Shown in pieces: positions 54,793 through 63,167 of a stretch of 64,000 nucleotides of DNA. A program made the translations under genes and the position numbers. A model generated the notes under the pieces. It did no database searches, had not been told where the DNA came from, and was given only the letters and a program-made list of their open reading frames with translations. This DNA is from PALSA-612 sp963704335. GTDB lineage: Bacteria; Actinomycetota; Thermoleophilia; Gaiellales; Gaiellaceae. Location: assembly GCA_963704335.1 (NCBI GenBank), contig OY969889.1, positions 1,116,001-1,180,000 of the forward strand, in the 5' to 3' direction. The number at the start of each line of letters is the position of its first letter. The first letter of the stretch is position 1.

Positions 54793-57407
54793 TACTCCCT
54801 CTCTCGTACCGACGCGAGCACCCGCTGGAGGTCGGTCTGAGGGACCCGACCGGGGAGCTGCTCCTTGAGCTCGTCGACGAGGTCGGCCGGCTGCGGCTCT
54901 TCGTGACGCTCCAGCGCGTAGAGAACGGCGCCCGTGGTTGCACCCAGGTCGACGATCATGCGGACCACCAGGATCGCAGCCATCACGGCGAAGACGCTGA
55001 GCTCACCCGGTTGATGCTCGATCGCCATCAGAGCGGAGAGCGCGGCGAGTGTGGTCCCCACGAAGAGCGCGGCGACCGACCATCGTGGCCAGACCCGATA
55101 GCGGACCAGCTGCCTGCCTTCTCCATGCTCTTCGACAGCGAGCCGAAGCCGGACCCAACCCAGCGCACCTGCTCGCATTTGCAGGTCCCAGCGCTCGTCT
55201 GCCGGACCGCGGGCAACGCCGATGCTCGCGAGACGGAGCTCTCTCTCGAGAGTCCGTAGCCGATCGGTCTGCGACACCCATGTCTCGCTCCACACCGTGC
55301 CGGTCCGCGGCCAGGGCACTGCAAACCGTCCGAGTGTCGGCCTACGCCAGGGCGTCAGCCCGTAGTGCATGCGCCCCCAGAGCCGGGCCAGCGGCTGGAC
55401 AAACCAGAGGCAGGCGGCCACGATCCGGCGTGACAGGGTCGCCAGCCGGCTCTGGCCTCCGCTGAAGCAGCGGCTCGCGCTGCCGAAGACACGCACGACG
55501 AGCATGCCTACGGCGAGAGCCAGCAGCACGAGGCTCAATGGAGCATCGAAGGGCGGCACCGAAAGTTCGACCGGTCTGCGCCACAGCTCGTAGAACGTCG
55601 CGACGCCCAGGATTGCGACGAGCAGGTACCACTCGGGCATCAGCGGGAGCGAGCGGAGCGTCCTCGGCGAACGCTCGTAGATGGACTGGAACGGCGAGCT
55701 GCCCCACATCCCGTAATAGATCCGGAATCGACCCATGCGCGTGAGCCCGCTTGCATAGACGCGCCCTCCCCAGCTGACATGCCCGCCGCCGTTGTACTTC
55801 TCGGGCCACTTGCGCTCGAGCAACGCTTCGGCCCGGCCGTATCCAGCCTGCTGCCTCAGGTATCCCCGGATCGTCGCCCGGCGGCGGTGCCACACAACGG
55901 CCGACGGGCTGAAGCCGAGCTTCCAGCCGTGCTCCTGGAGCTGCCAGCAGATGTCGACGTCGTCTCCGGCCACGCGGAACTGCGTGTCGAAGCCGCCGAC
56001 GGCGAGCAGCGCCTCACGTCGGAAGGCCATATTGCAGCCGGGGATGTGCTCGGCTTCCGTGTCCGAGAGCATGACGTGCTGCGGGCCGCCGGGTGAGTGA
56101 GCGACGCACTCGGCGATCCGGCCCTCGTCGTCAGGCGGGATGTTCGGCCCTCCGACGGCGGCGAAGGCAGGCTCCTCGAAGGCAGCTGCGAGGTACCGGA
56201 GCCAGTGGGGATCAGGAGTGGCATCGTCGTCGATGTACGCGACGATCTCTCCCTCGGCCTCGTACAGCGCCGTGTTCCGTGCGCTTGCCAGGCCGCAGTT
56301 CTCGGTGCGGATCACCCGTACGTCGTACTCCTCGGCGATGGCAGCGCTCGGGTCGGTGGAGCCGTCGTCGACGACGATTGTCTCGTAACTCGGGTAGTCC
56401 AAATGCCGGATCCCCTCGAGACACTCGCGGAGCGTGCTCGAGCCGTTGTACGTGCACACGGCGACGGTGATGCGCGGCAGATCTTTGCCGGCGGCGTACG
56501 GGACGTCGCCGAACGCACCGGCAGTCGCCTCGAGTGAAGGCTTCGGCACGCGTTGGCGATCGGTAAGCCCGAAGTCCCAATCGTCGATGTCGTGGCCACC
56601 GCGATGCCACTCGTCCGTCCAGGAGAAGACGACGGCGCCGGCGCAACCGCCCTCGAACGTGGTGCGCACCTGGCTCTCGACCGACCGGGCCTGCTCCTCG
56701 GTCCCGTGCCGGCGGCTGTCGAGGCCGAGCTCTGTGAGCAACAGCGGGCGGTCGCCAACCACGTTGTGGAGCCGCGCGACGTACGCCTCCAGCTCGTGAG
56801 GCTGCTCGAGGTAGACGTTGAAGCACGCAAAGTCGAGGAAAGGCAGCTCCAGGTACTCGGTGGACGGGTAGTTGGCGTACGTCACGAGCGCCTGGGGATC
56901 GGCGCCCTTCGCAGTGCGGTACAGGCGCTCGATGAAGCGCTCGGTACGTCGCTTGCCGTACCAGCGCACGATTGACGCCGGGATCTCGTTGCCGATGGTG
57001 TAGCAAAGCAGTGCCGGATGCCCTGAGCAGGCTCTGACGCCGTCTCGAACCTTGGCCTCGATCGAGCGGACAGTGTCGCGATCGTCCAGGAACGCAACAT
57101 GCTGCTCCCACGGGATTCCTACTGCGACCCGCAGACCGTGATCGGCGGCCAGATCGAGCAACCAGCGAGGCGGGACGGTGTACGTCCGAACGACATTCAC
57201 GCCGCTCTTGACCATCATCGCGAAGTCGTCGGCCGTGACTTCCGGCGAGCGATAGCCGCTTCCATCCTCGCCCGGGCCGAACGTCCCGTAGGTCACGCCC
57301 TTCACGAACAGCTTGCTGGTGCCGCAATAAAGGAACTTTCCCCTCACCGTGGGGCGATGTCCATGCAAGATCTCGACGATTCCGGGCCCGCTCACCCTTA
57401 GAGTCAC
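54792..57407 (-). CDS. Glycoside-hydrolase-like - GT2 membrane fusion protein
   Basis: 871 residues. About 25-300: TIM barrel of the GH2/GH5 clan (FVKGVTYGTFGPGEDGSGYR, VVRTYTVPPRWLLDLAADHG, the acid-base NE in LCYTIGNEIPAS, the nucleophile Glu in PLLLTELGLDSR, FSWTDEWHRGGHDIDDWDFG). About 315-560: GT2 (ITVAVCTYNGSSTLRECLEG, ETIVVDDGSTDPSAAIAEEY, YIDDDATPDPHWL, VAGDDVDICWQLQEHGWKLG). After that, two membrane segments near 600-650, a basic linker and two more near 780-830. Hydrolase and transferase in one chain suggest remodelling or transglycosylation coupled to synthesis. First gene of the long minus-strand run. Confidence 0.82.
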   Translation of the reverse strand: MTLRVSGPGIVEILHGHRPTVRGKFLYCGTSKLFVKGVTYGTFGPGEDGSGYRSPEVTADDFAMMVKSGVNVVRTYTVPPRWLLDLAADHGLRVAVGIPWEQHVAFLDDRDTVRSIEAKVRDGVRACSGHPALLCYTIGNEIPASIVRWYGKRRTERFIERLYRTAKGADPQALVTYANYPSTEYLELPFLDFACFNVYLEQPHELEAYVARLHNVVGDRPLLLTELGLDSRRHGTEEQARSVESQVRTTFEGGCAGAVVFSWTDEWHRGGHDIDDWDFGLTDRQRVPKPSLEATAGAFGDVPYAAGKDLPRITVAVCTYNGSSTLRECLEGIRHLDYPSYETIVVDDGSTDPSAAIAEEYDVRVIRTENCGLASARNTALYEAEGEIVAYIDDDATPDPHWLRYLAAAFEEPAFAAVGGPNIPPDDEGRIAECVAHSPGGPQHVMLSDTEAEHIPGCNMAFRREALLAVGGFDTQFRVAGDDVDICWQLQEHGWKLGFSPSAVVWHRRRATIRGYLRQQAGYGRAEALLERKWPEKYNGGGHVSWGGRVYASGLTRMGRFRIYYGMWGSSPFQSIYERSPRTLRSLPLMPEWYLLVAILGVATFYELWRRPVELSVPPFDAPLSLVLLALAVGMLVVRVFGSASRCFSGGQSRLATLSRRIVAACLWFVQPLARLWGRMHYGLTPWRRPTLGRFAVPWPRTGTVWSETWVSQTDRLRTLERELRLASIGVARGPADERWDLQMRAGALGWVRLRLAVEEHGEGRQLVRYRVWPRWSVAALFVGTTLAALSALMAIEHQPGELSVFAVMAAILVVRMIVDLGATTGAVLYALERHEEPQPADLVDELKEQLPGRVPQTDLQRVLASVRERE

Positions 57408-57550
57408 GCCGTCTCCCCTCCCCTAGTGGACGCGTCGACTCTGCACAATCTAAAGAGGACGAGCGGAAAGCGCCAGTCCGGGCTGGATCGTTCGCCGGTT
57501 CCCTCTGGCCAGCCACCTCTGGGCTCGGCGCTCCCGCTGGCTTCTCGGTC

Positions 57551-59818
57551 CTACGTTCGCGCTTCGGCCTCCGCGGGTCGCTCGGTCGCCAGCGGAGCAC
57601 GCCCCTCGCCGTCGTGGGGCGGCTCGATCGTGATGCCCGGCAAGATGCGGTCGAGCCAGCCCGGCATGTACCACGTCTTCTCGCCGAGCAGCGTGAAGAA
57701 CGACGGCACGAGCGTCATGCGCACGACGAGCGCGTCCGTGAGGATCGCGACGGCGAGCAGGATCCCGAACTCCTTGGAAACCCGCTCGGGCGTGAGGATG
57801 AAGGCGGAGAAGACCGTCGCCATGATCACGGCCGCGGCGACGATGACGCGCCCTATGGCTGCGATGCCTTGCTCGACGGCCTCCTTCGTCGGGAGGCCGT
57901 TGACGTGCTCCTCCCGGATGCGGCTCATCAGGAAGACCATGTAGTCCATGGAGAGGCCGAAGAGGATTGCGAAGGCGATCGGCGGCACGAACGTCTCGAT
58001 GGGCCCTGTTCGATCTAGCCCTGTCAGGCTCAGCAGGTGGCCCTCCTGCACGACCAGCGTCAGCACGCCGAAGCCGACGAACGCGGAGAGGAGCGTCGTG
58101 ACGGCGGCCGTTAGCGAGACCACGATCGAGCGGAACGCCATCGCGAGCACGAGGAACGTGACTCCGATGACGAACAGCAGGAAGAACGGCAGGCGTTCCA
58201 TGATCCGGTCGGCGATGTCCGCGAAGGCTGCCGTCAGGCCGGACACGTAGACGGCTGCGTTCCCACCTTCCGTCGCCGCCGGGATGACGTCCTTCCGCAA
58301 GGTGTCGACCAGCTTCTCGGTCCCCTCGTCTTGCGGCGCGAAGTCCGGCTTCACGAAGATGATGGCTACGGTCTCCGGGTCGTTGAAGACGGGCTCGTCG
58401 ACGGAGGCGACGCCCGAAAGCGAGCGCACGCCGTCGAGGATTCTCTGAGGCGCCTGTTCGTCGCCGTTGACGTCCACCACGATCGGGATGGGGGCGTTGA
58501 AGCCTGGGCCGAAGCCTTCGGCGAGCAGGTCGTACGCCTTGCGTGCCGTTTGTTCCTTCGGCTGAGTGCCCTGGTCTGAGGCGCCGAGGTGGACGAGGGC
58601 TGACGTTCCCGCGAGCACGAGTCCTGCGACGAGCAGCACCGGGAACACGATCTTCGCGTTCCTCGTGACGAACCGGCCCCAGCGGGCGATGGGAGTCTTC
58701 TGCCTGCCCGCTTCGGAGTCGTCGATCGGTCGCAGGAACGGCACCTTCAGCCGGTCGACCTTGTGCCCGAGCTTCGCAAGCACCGCGATCAGCAGCGAGT
58801 TCGCGATCAGAACGGTCGTGAGGACGCCGAGCGCCGAGCCGATGCCGAGCTTCGTCACGAAGTCGAGGCCGAAGATGGCGAGGCCGCTCACCGAGATCGC
58901 AACCGTCAGACCGGCGAAGATCACCGCCCGGCCAGCTGACGCGCCCGCCTCGGCTGCGGCATCGGCCGGCGACATGCCGTCGTGCAGGAACTGGCGGAAC
59001 CGCGTCACGATGAAGAGCGAGTAGTCGATGCCGACACCGATCCCGATCATCGACACGAGCAGCGGCGTGATCGTGTTGATGTCGGTCAGCCCCGCCAGGA
59101 GGAACAGGAGGAGGAACGCGGTCGCGACGGCCGTGATGGCGAGCGCGAGCGGGATCGACGTCGCCACGAACGTCCGGAAGACGATGAGCAGGACGATCAG
59201 GGCCGCGAGCAGGCCGAGCAGCTCCTGCGTTCCCTGCTCGATCGGTGGGAACTCCGCGTCGCCGTTGAACTCCACTTGCACGCCGGCAGGCGCGACCGTC
59301 TCGCGGACGGCATCCTGGACGGCGACGACCGCCTCGCGATCCTTGTCGTAGATGACCCGGTCGAACTGAGCCTCCGCGTACGCGATGCGGCCGTCGTCGG
59401 AGACGGTGTCCTCGGTGAACGGTGTCTCGACGCTCTCGAGGCCTGCCGTGTCTTCCGTGGGCTTGAACTCGGGCCCGCTGAGCTTCGCGATGGCCTCGTC
59501 GATCGCCTGTTTCCGTTCCGCCGTGTCGAGCCGCTGCCCTGGGGGAGCCGCGAAGACGACGTTCAGGACGCCGCCCTGCTCTTCGGCGAACTCTGCCTCG
59601 ATCAGGTCCGTCGCCTTCTGGGTGTCCGAGCCGGGGATCTCGAACTCGTCGCGGAGCGATCCGGCGAACGAGATCGTGAGGACGACGAGCACGACGAGGA
59701 TGCCGACCCAGGCGCCGATGACACGCCACGGATTCGTCGCGCAGCGCCGCATCCAGCGGGCCAGGCCCCCGGTCGAAAGTCGTTCCTGCGCTTCTCGTCG
59801 CTCCGTGCTCTCCGTCAT
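57551..59818 (-). CDS. MMPL family RND-type transporter
   Basis: A 755-residue protein with the MMPL duplication: a membrane segment near residue 35, a large outer loop (about 60-200), and six membrane segments around FRTFVATSIPLALAI, ITPLLVSMIGIGVGIDYSLF and LGVLTTVLIANSLLI. A second loop and a second six-segment bundle containing FAILFGLSMDYMVFLMSRIR follow. GVGIDYSLF and GLSMDYMVF carry the proton-relay Asp-Tyr pair in each half. Such proteins export lipids, glycolipids or drugs using proton motive force. It ends 143 bases downstream of the glycan cluster's last start and may serve it, but no shared transcript is evident. Confidence 0.9.
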   Translation of the reverse strand: MTESTERREAQERLSTGGLARWMRRCATNPWRVIGAWVGILVVLVVLTISFAGSLRDEFEIPGSDTQKATDLIEAEFAEEQGGVLNVVFAAPPGQRLDTAERKQAIDEAIAKLSGPEFKPTEDTAGLESVETPFTEDTVSDDGRIAYAEAQFDRVIYDKDREAVVAVQDAVRETVAPAGVQVEFNGDAEFPPIEQGTQELLGLLAALIVLLIVFRTFVATSIPLALAITAVATAFLLLFLLAGLTDINTITPLLVSMIGIGVGIDYSLFIVTRFRQFLHDGMSPADAAAEAGASAGRAVIFAGLTVAISVSGLAIFGLDFVTKLGIGSALGVLTTVLIANSLLIAVLAKLGHKVDRLKVPFLRPIDDSEAGRQKTPIARWGRFVTRNAKIVFPVLLVAGLVLAGTSALVHLGASDQGTQPKEQTARKAYDLLAEGFGPGFNAPIPIVVDVNGDEQAPQRILDGVRSLSGVASVDEPVFNDPETVAIIFVKPDFAPQDEGTEKLVDTLRKDVIPAATEGGNAAVYVSGLTAAFADIADRIMERLPFFLLFVIGVTFLVLAMAFRSIVVSLTAAVTTLLSAFVGFGVLTLVVQEGHLLSLTGLDRTGPIETFVPPIAFAILFGLSMDYMVFLMSRIREEHVNGLPTKEAVEQGIAAIGRVIVAAAVIMATVFSAFILTPERVSKEFGILLAVAILTDALVVRMTLVPSFFTLLGEKTWYMPGWLDRILPGITIEPPHDGEGRAPLATERPAEAEART

Positions 59819-59867
59819 CTCACGTCCTCTGGTCGCGTCGGTCTCCGAATAGACAAGTTCTAGCCTC

Positions 59868-59879
59868 GAAACTCATCGC
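59868..59879. promoter_or_regulatory. Operator-like sequence upstream of the MMPL gene
   Basis: The 12-mer GAAACTCATCGC lies 50-61 bases before the MMPL start. The identical 12-mer is found 27-38 bases before the MFS exporter start at 62837-62848, where it forms half of a palindrome. Here the second half is degenerate. A shared repressor for the two exporters is inferred; no regulator gene is adjacent. Confidence 0.4.
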
Positions 59880-59953
59880 AATGTGGTGACTAGGCGGTTA
59901 CAACGCATCGGAGCCGCGTAGATTCCGCTTGACAACCAACTCCGGAGGGCGCA

Positions 59954-60110
59954 TTGACTCTGCTCTGGTTCTTCGTCTGGCTGATCTCCAACCTCATCGG
60001 TGACGAGGAGGTGCTGACGTTCAATCCCGTCAACGGGTGGGCAGGCAGCCTCCTGCTTCGTGATCGCACTCGATCTCTCGGCTCTGCAGGCGAGGACCGC
60101 CCGGCGCTAG
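59954..60110 (+). CDS. Small membrane protein, about 52 residues, frameshifted
   Basis: A TTG at 59954 is preceded by GGAGGG at ideal spacing. The frame reads TLLWFFVWLISNLIGDEEVL and TFNPVNGWAGSLL. A one-base shift near 60055 then gives FVIALDLSALQARTARR with a stop at 60110, so the product would have two hydrophobic segments around a short conserved-looking loop and a basic tail. Unshifted, the frame would run into the next gene. I know no function. It ends four bases before the DUF5701-like gene, probably in one transcript with it. Confidence 0.55.
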
Positions 60111-60113
60111 GAA

Positions 60114-60557
60114 GTGGATGGAGTCGTGGTGGTGAAGGCTCAGCTGATTCCTGTCGAGGAGGCGCTGGCGCGGGTCGGGGGCTTCGTCGGCATGGATCCG
60201 ACGACACCGGCCGACTACAAGCCGATCGTGGAGGTCGACATCCCCGCCGCAGCGTCGTACACGTTGCGCGATGTCGACCTTGGCGCCGAGTTCTTCGACG
60301 TCACGCCCGACGACGCCCTGCCGGAGATCCTTGCGCGTGGCCGCTCGCCGCTCACGATCGAGGAGGGCCTCGCCGTTCTTGGGCAGTTCCCCGACGTGCT
60401 GTCGACGCAGAACGCGTTCTCGTTGCTCGGCTCGCGGCGCGGCGACCGGCGGGTGCCGGCGCTCTGGGTCAGTGAAGGCAGGCCGCGCCTGGGCTGGTGC
60501 TGGGCCGGAGCGCCGCACCCCTGGCTCGGCTCCGCGTCATGCCGAGAGCGCACCTGA
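60114..60557 (+). CDS. DUF5701-like protein
   Basis: A 147-residue soluble protein. YTLRDVDLGAEFFDVTPDDA, LARGRSPLTIEEGLAVLGQF, GSRRGDRRVPALWVSEGRPR and LGWCWAGAPHPWLGSASC match what I recall of the actinobacterial DUF5701 family, whose function is unknown. The exact start is unclear: GTG at 60114 or one of three consecutive GTG codons at 60126-60134, which follow GGAG. The last 21 bases overlap the convergent hydrolase gene. Confidence 0.68.
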   Translation: MDGVVVVKAQLIPVEEALARVGGFVGMDPTTPADYKPIVEVDIPAAASYTLRDVDLGAEFFDVTPDDALPEILARGRSPLTIEEGLAVLGQFPDVLSTQNAFSLLGSRRGDRRVPALWVSEGRPRLGWCWAGAPHPWLGSASCRERT

Positions 60558-61355
60558 AGCGCCGCGGAGCATGCGGAGCACGGCCGGGACGATGCGCTCG
60601 GACATGAAGTGTGCGCCGAGGTGGTCCAGGCCCTCCAGACCGACGAACTCTGCGTTCGGGATCTCGTCGGCGGCCCGCTGTGCCTGCTCGAAGAAGTCGG
60701 CGTCTCCCGCGCCGAGATAGATAAGACACGGAATGCTCCAGGCACGCAGGTCGCGGGAGATGTCACCTTGCGTCAGCATCGCCTCACCGGCCGCCGCCAG
60801 AGCGGCGCCATCCTGGGCGAGGTAACCGGGCCTGAAGTCGTCGGGAAAGCGAGTATCCCAGGACGCCTCGAGCGCCTCGACGAAGGCAACGGCTCCCTCG
60901 CGCCGCGTCTTGTCGAGCACGCCGCTGACGACGCGGGCGAGCGGGCCGTCGGGATCGATTGCGTAGGGCTGCTGCCCGCCGGCGACGAGCGACAGCACGC
61001 GATCGGCAGCGTGCTCGCCGATTCCGAAGCAGAGCCTGCCGCCGTACGACGCGCCGGCGAAATGTGCCCGCTCGATTCCGAGCTCGTCGAGGACGGCAAC
61101 GGCGTCCAGCGCCTGAAGCGGCATCGCGTAGGAGGTCACGTCGTGAGGCTTGTCGCTCCGCCCGAGGCCGCGGTGATCGGCGTAGATCAGCCTGAACTCG
61201 CCGGCCAGCTCCTGGAGCGCGCGCGGAATCGGCTCTAGCCGAACGAGCTCCGTCGAGTCGAGGATGCCGCCGTACAGAACAACCGGCGTCCCGGCGCCGC
61301 CGTCGTCCTCGAAGTAGACCCGCGTCCCGTCAGCCGCGTTTGTCGCGAACGGCAC
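60537..61355 (-). CDS. Alpha/beta hydrolase
   Basis: A 272-residue alpha/beta-fold hydrolase. The oxyanion region is VVLYGGILDS, the block IYADHRGLGRSDKP is the usual DxRGxGxS motif, and the nucleophile elbow is FAGASYGGRL with Ser near residue 105. The acid region is CLIYLGAGDADFFEQ and the catalytic His lies in LEGLDHLGAH. The substrate is unknown; esterase, lactonase and epoxide-hydrolase relatives share this pattern. GTG start at 61355, nine bases downstream of the MFS gene's stop, so probably co-transcribed with the exporter. Confidence 0.88.
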   Translation of the reverse strand: MPFATNAADGTRVYFEDDGGAGTPVVLYGGILDSTELVRLEPIPRALQELAGEFRLIYADHRGLGRSDKPHDVTSYAMPLQALDAVAVLDELGIERAHFAGASYGGRLCFGIGEHAADRVLSLVAGGQQPYAIDPDGPLARVVSGVLDKTRREGAVAFVEALEASWDTRFPDDFRPGYLAQDGAALAAAGEAMLTQGDISRDLRAWSIPCLIYLGAGDADFFEQAQRAADEIPNAEFVGLEGLDHLGAHFMSERIVPAVLRMLRGASGALSA

Positions 61356-61364
61356 GAAAAGAGC

Positions 61365-62810
61365 CTAATGCACCTCCGCGGCCGGCTCGCCGGCGCCTTC
61401 TTGAGGAGCGTACGCCCCGGCGCGTAGCAGCACGGCCCCGAGCCCGGCGGCCGTGGCCGCGAAGATCGCGCCGAGGAGGAAGGCGAGGTGGTAGCCGCCG
61501 GTGAGCGCCGAGAGCTCCGACTCGCCTGCCGCGAGGAGCGTGTCGGTGCGCGAGGCCGCGGCGCTCGCCAGCACCGCGAGCCCGAGAGCGCCGCCCATCA
61601 TGAACGACGTGTTGACCACGCCGGACGCCAGCCCGGCCTCCTCCGGCGCGACGTCGCTCATCGCGGCCAGCAGCACGGGGTTGAAGGCCATCCCGGCGCC
61701 GATGCCGAGCAGGATCATGCTGGGCAGGACGTCTGTGATGACGTTTCCGTCCACGGGTGCGCGCGCGAAGAGCGCAAGGCCGACCGCCGCGAGCCCGAGC
61801 CCTGCCACGAGTGGCGGTTTGATGCCGAAGCGCATGACGAGCCGCGCCGACAGGAAGATCGAGAAGGCGCCCATGATCAGGTTGGCGGGCAGGAACGTGA
61901 GGCCGACTTCGAGCGGGCTGTAGCCGAGCACGAGCTGGAGATACAGAGCGGACATGAAGAACCATGCGAACATCGCCGCGGCCCAGAAGACGCCGATCGC
62001 GTTCGCGGTCGACACGTTGCGCAGCCGGAAGAGGCCGAGCGGCACGAGCGGCGACTCGACGCGCGACTCGATGACGAGAAATGCACCAAGCAGCCCCGCG
62101 GCCACAGCGAGTAGGCCAAGCGTGCGGGCAGTTGTCCAGCCGACCTCGTTTCCGTTCACGATTGCGTAGACGGCGATCATCAGCGCCGCCGTCACCGTCA
62201 CCGCGCCGGCGATGTCGAGACGCTTCGCGGCGGTCGCTACACGCTCGCCCGGAACCAACCAGAAGGTGAGGCCGAGGACGAGGAAGCCGACGGGGACGTT
62301 GACGAGGAAGATCCAGTGCCAGTTGAGGACGTCGGTGAGGATGCCGCCCAGCAGCACGCCGATCGACCCTCCACCCGAGGCGACGAAGCCGAAGATACCC
62401 ATCGCTTTCGCCCGCTCTGCCGGCTCAGTGAACAGCATCATCATCAGCGACAGTGCGACCGCCGAGACGATCGCGCCGCCGACACCTTGCACCGCTCTCG
62501 CGACGACGAGCATCTCCTGGCTGGTGGCCAGGCCGCACAGCGTCGAGGCGACCGTGAAGATCCCGATCCCGATCACGAACAGGCGCCGGTGGCCGAAGAT
62601 GTCGCCGAACCGCCCGCCCAGCAGGAGGAAGCCGCCAAACGTGATCAGGTAGGCGTTCACGACCCACGCCAGCGACTCCTCGGAGAAACCGAGGTCCTCC
62701 CGGATCGACGGCAGAGCCACTCCTACGATCGTCACGTCGAGGACGATCATCAGATCACCGAGGCAGAGCACGAGCAGTGCCAGCCAGCGTTTGCGGTTGT
62801 CCATCGTCAT
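61365..62810 (-). CDS. MFS exporter, DHA2 (EmrB/QacA) family
   Basis: About 481 residues with 14 predicted membrane segments. Motif A is GGRFGDIFGHRRLFVIG in the loop between segments 2 and 3, and LDVTIVGVALPSIREDLGFS is the DHA2 motif D1 in segment 1. VFWAAAMFAWFFMSALYLQL and further hydrophobic segments follow, ending in an acidic tail. Such proton antiporters expel drugs or metabolites. I chose the ATG at 62810 (62804 is also possible); longer frame upstream lacks a ribosome site. A palindromic operator-like region lies just upstream, shared with the divergent STAS gene. Confidence 0.9.
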   Translation of the reverse strand: MTMDNRKRWLALLVLCLGDLMIVLDVTIVGVALPSIREDLGFSEESLAWVVNAYLITFGGFLLLGGRFGDIFGHRRLFVIGIGIFTVASTLCGLATSQEMLVVARAVQGVGGAIVSAVALSLMMMLFTEPAERAKAMGIFGFVASGGGSIGVLLGGILTDVLNWHWIFLVNVPVGFLVLGLTFWLVPGERVATAAKRLDIAGAVTVTAALMIAVYAIVNGNEVGWTTARTLGLLAVAAGLLGAFLVIESRVESPLVPLGLFRLRNVSTANAIGVFWAAAMFAWFFMSALYLQLVLGYSPLEVGLTFLPANLIMGAFSIFLSARLVMRFGIKPPLVAGLGLAAVGLALFARAPVDGNVITDVLPSMILLGIGAGMAFNPVLLAAMSDVAPEEAGLASGVVNTSFMMGGALGLAVLASAAASRTDTLLAAGESELSALTGGYHLAFLLGAIFAATAAGLGAVLLRAGAYAPQEGAGEPAAEVH

Positions 62811-62817
62811 CAGGGCG

Positions 62818-62881
62818 TTAGACCGTCTTCTGTCCTGAAACTCATCGCCCGCGATGAGCATTCCCCTTTTGCCCGGTCTAA
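62818..62881. promoter_or_regulatory. Nested palindromes between divergent MFS and STAS genes
   Basis: The 78-base gap holds two inverted repeats with the same centre (between 62849 and 62850). The inner is CTCATCGC-CC-GCGATGAG at 62841-62858; the outer is TTAGACCG at 62818 and CGGTCTAA at 62874. This symmetry fits a dimeric repressor with a second site or flanking contacts controlling both divergent promoters. The inner left half with its flank recurs before the MMPL gene. Confidence 0.6.
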
Positions 62882-62888
62882 ATCACCG

Positions 62889-63167
62889 ATGGCAGGCCCC
62901 GCCGTATTCACCGTCTATGGACCGATTGCGCGGGAGGATCTGCCAGGGCTCTGCGAGAGGGTCTGCCGCGTCTTCCAGGAGAATCCCGCCGCCGACGTGC
63001 TTTGCGACGTGCGCGGAGTGGAGCCCGATGCCGTGACAGTCGACGCGCTCGCGCGGCTCCAGCTCGCTGCGCACCGAAATGGGCGGAAGGTGCGGCTCCA
63101 GAACGCGTCCTCTCAGCTCCTCGAGCTCGTGGAGTTCATGGCCCTCGACGACGTTCTACGCGCCTGA
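62889..63167 (+). CDS. STAS-domain protein
   Basis: A 92-residue protein. FTVYGPIAREDLPGLCERVC, VLCDVRGVEPDAVTVDALAR, LQLAAHRNGRKVRLQNAS and LLELVEFMALDDVL follow the STAS fold used by anti-sigma-factor antagonists and transporter regulators. The phosphorylatable Ser/Thr of classical antagonists would sit near DAVTVDAL, where a Thr is present. A longer open frame upstream is antisense to the MFS gene and ignored. It overlaps the convergent sigma-factor gene by 12 bases, so a role in sigma control is suggestive. Confidence 0.8.
   Translation: MAGPAVFTVYGPIAREDLPGLCERVCRVFQENPAADVLCDVRGVEPDAVTVDALARLQLAAHRNGRKVRLQNASSQLLELVEFMALDDVLRA

Noticed and set aside
62316..62888. Long plus-strand frame leading into the STAS gene
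   Set aside because: It is antisense to the MFS exporter and of low-complexity Arg/His/Asp-rich composition; the STAS domain begins at the ATG at 62889.
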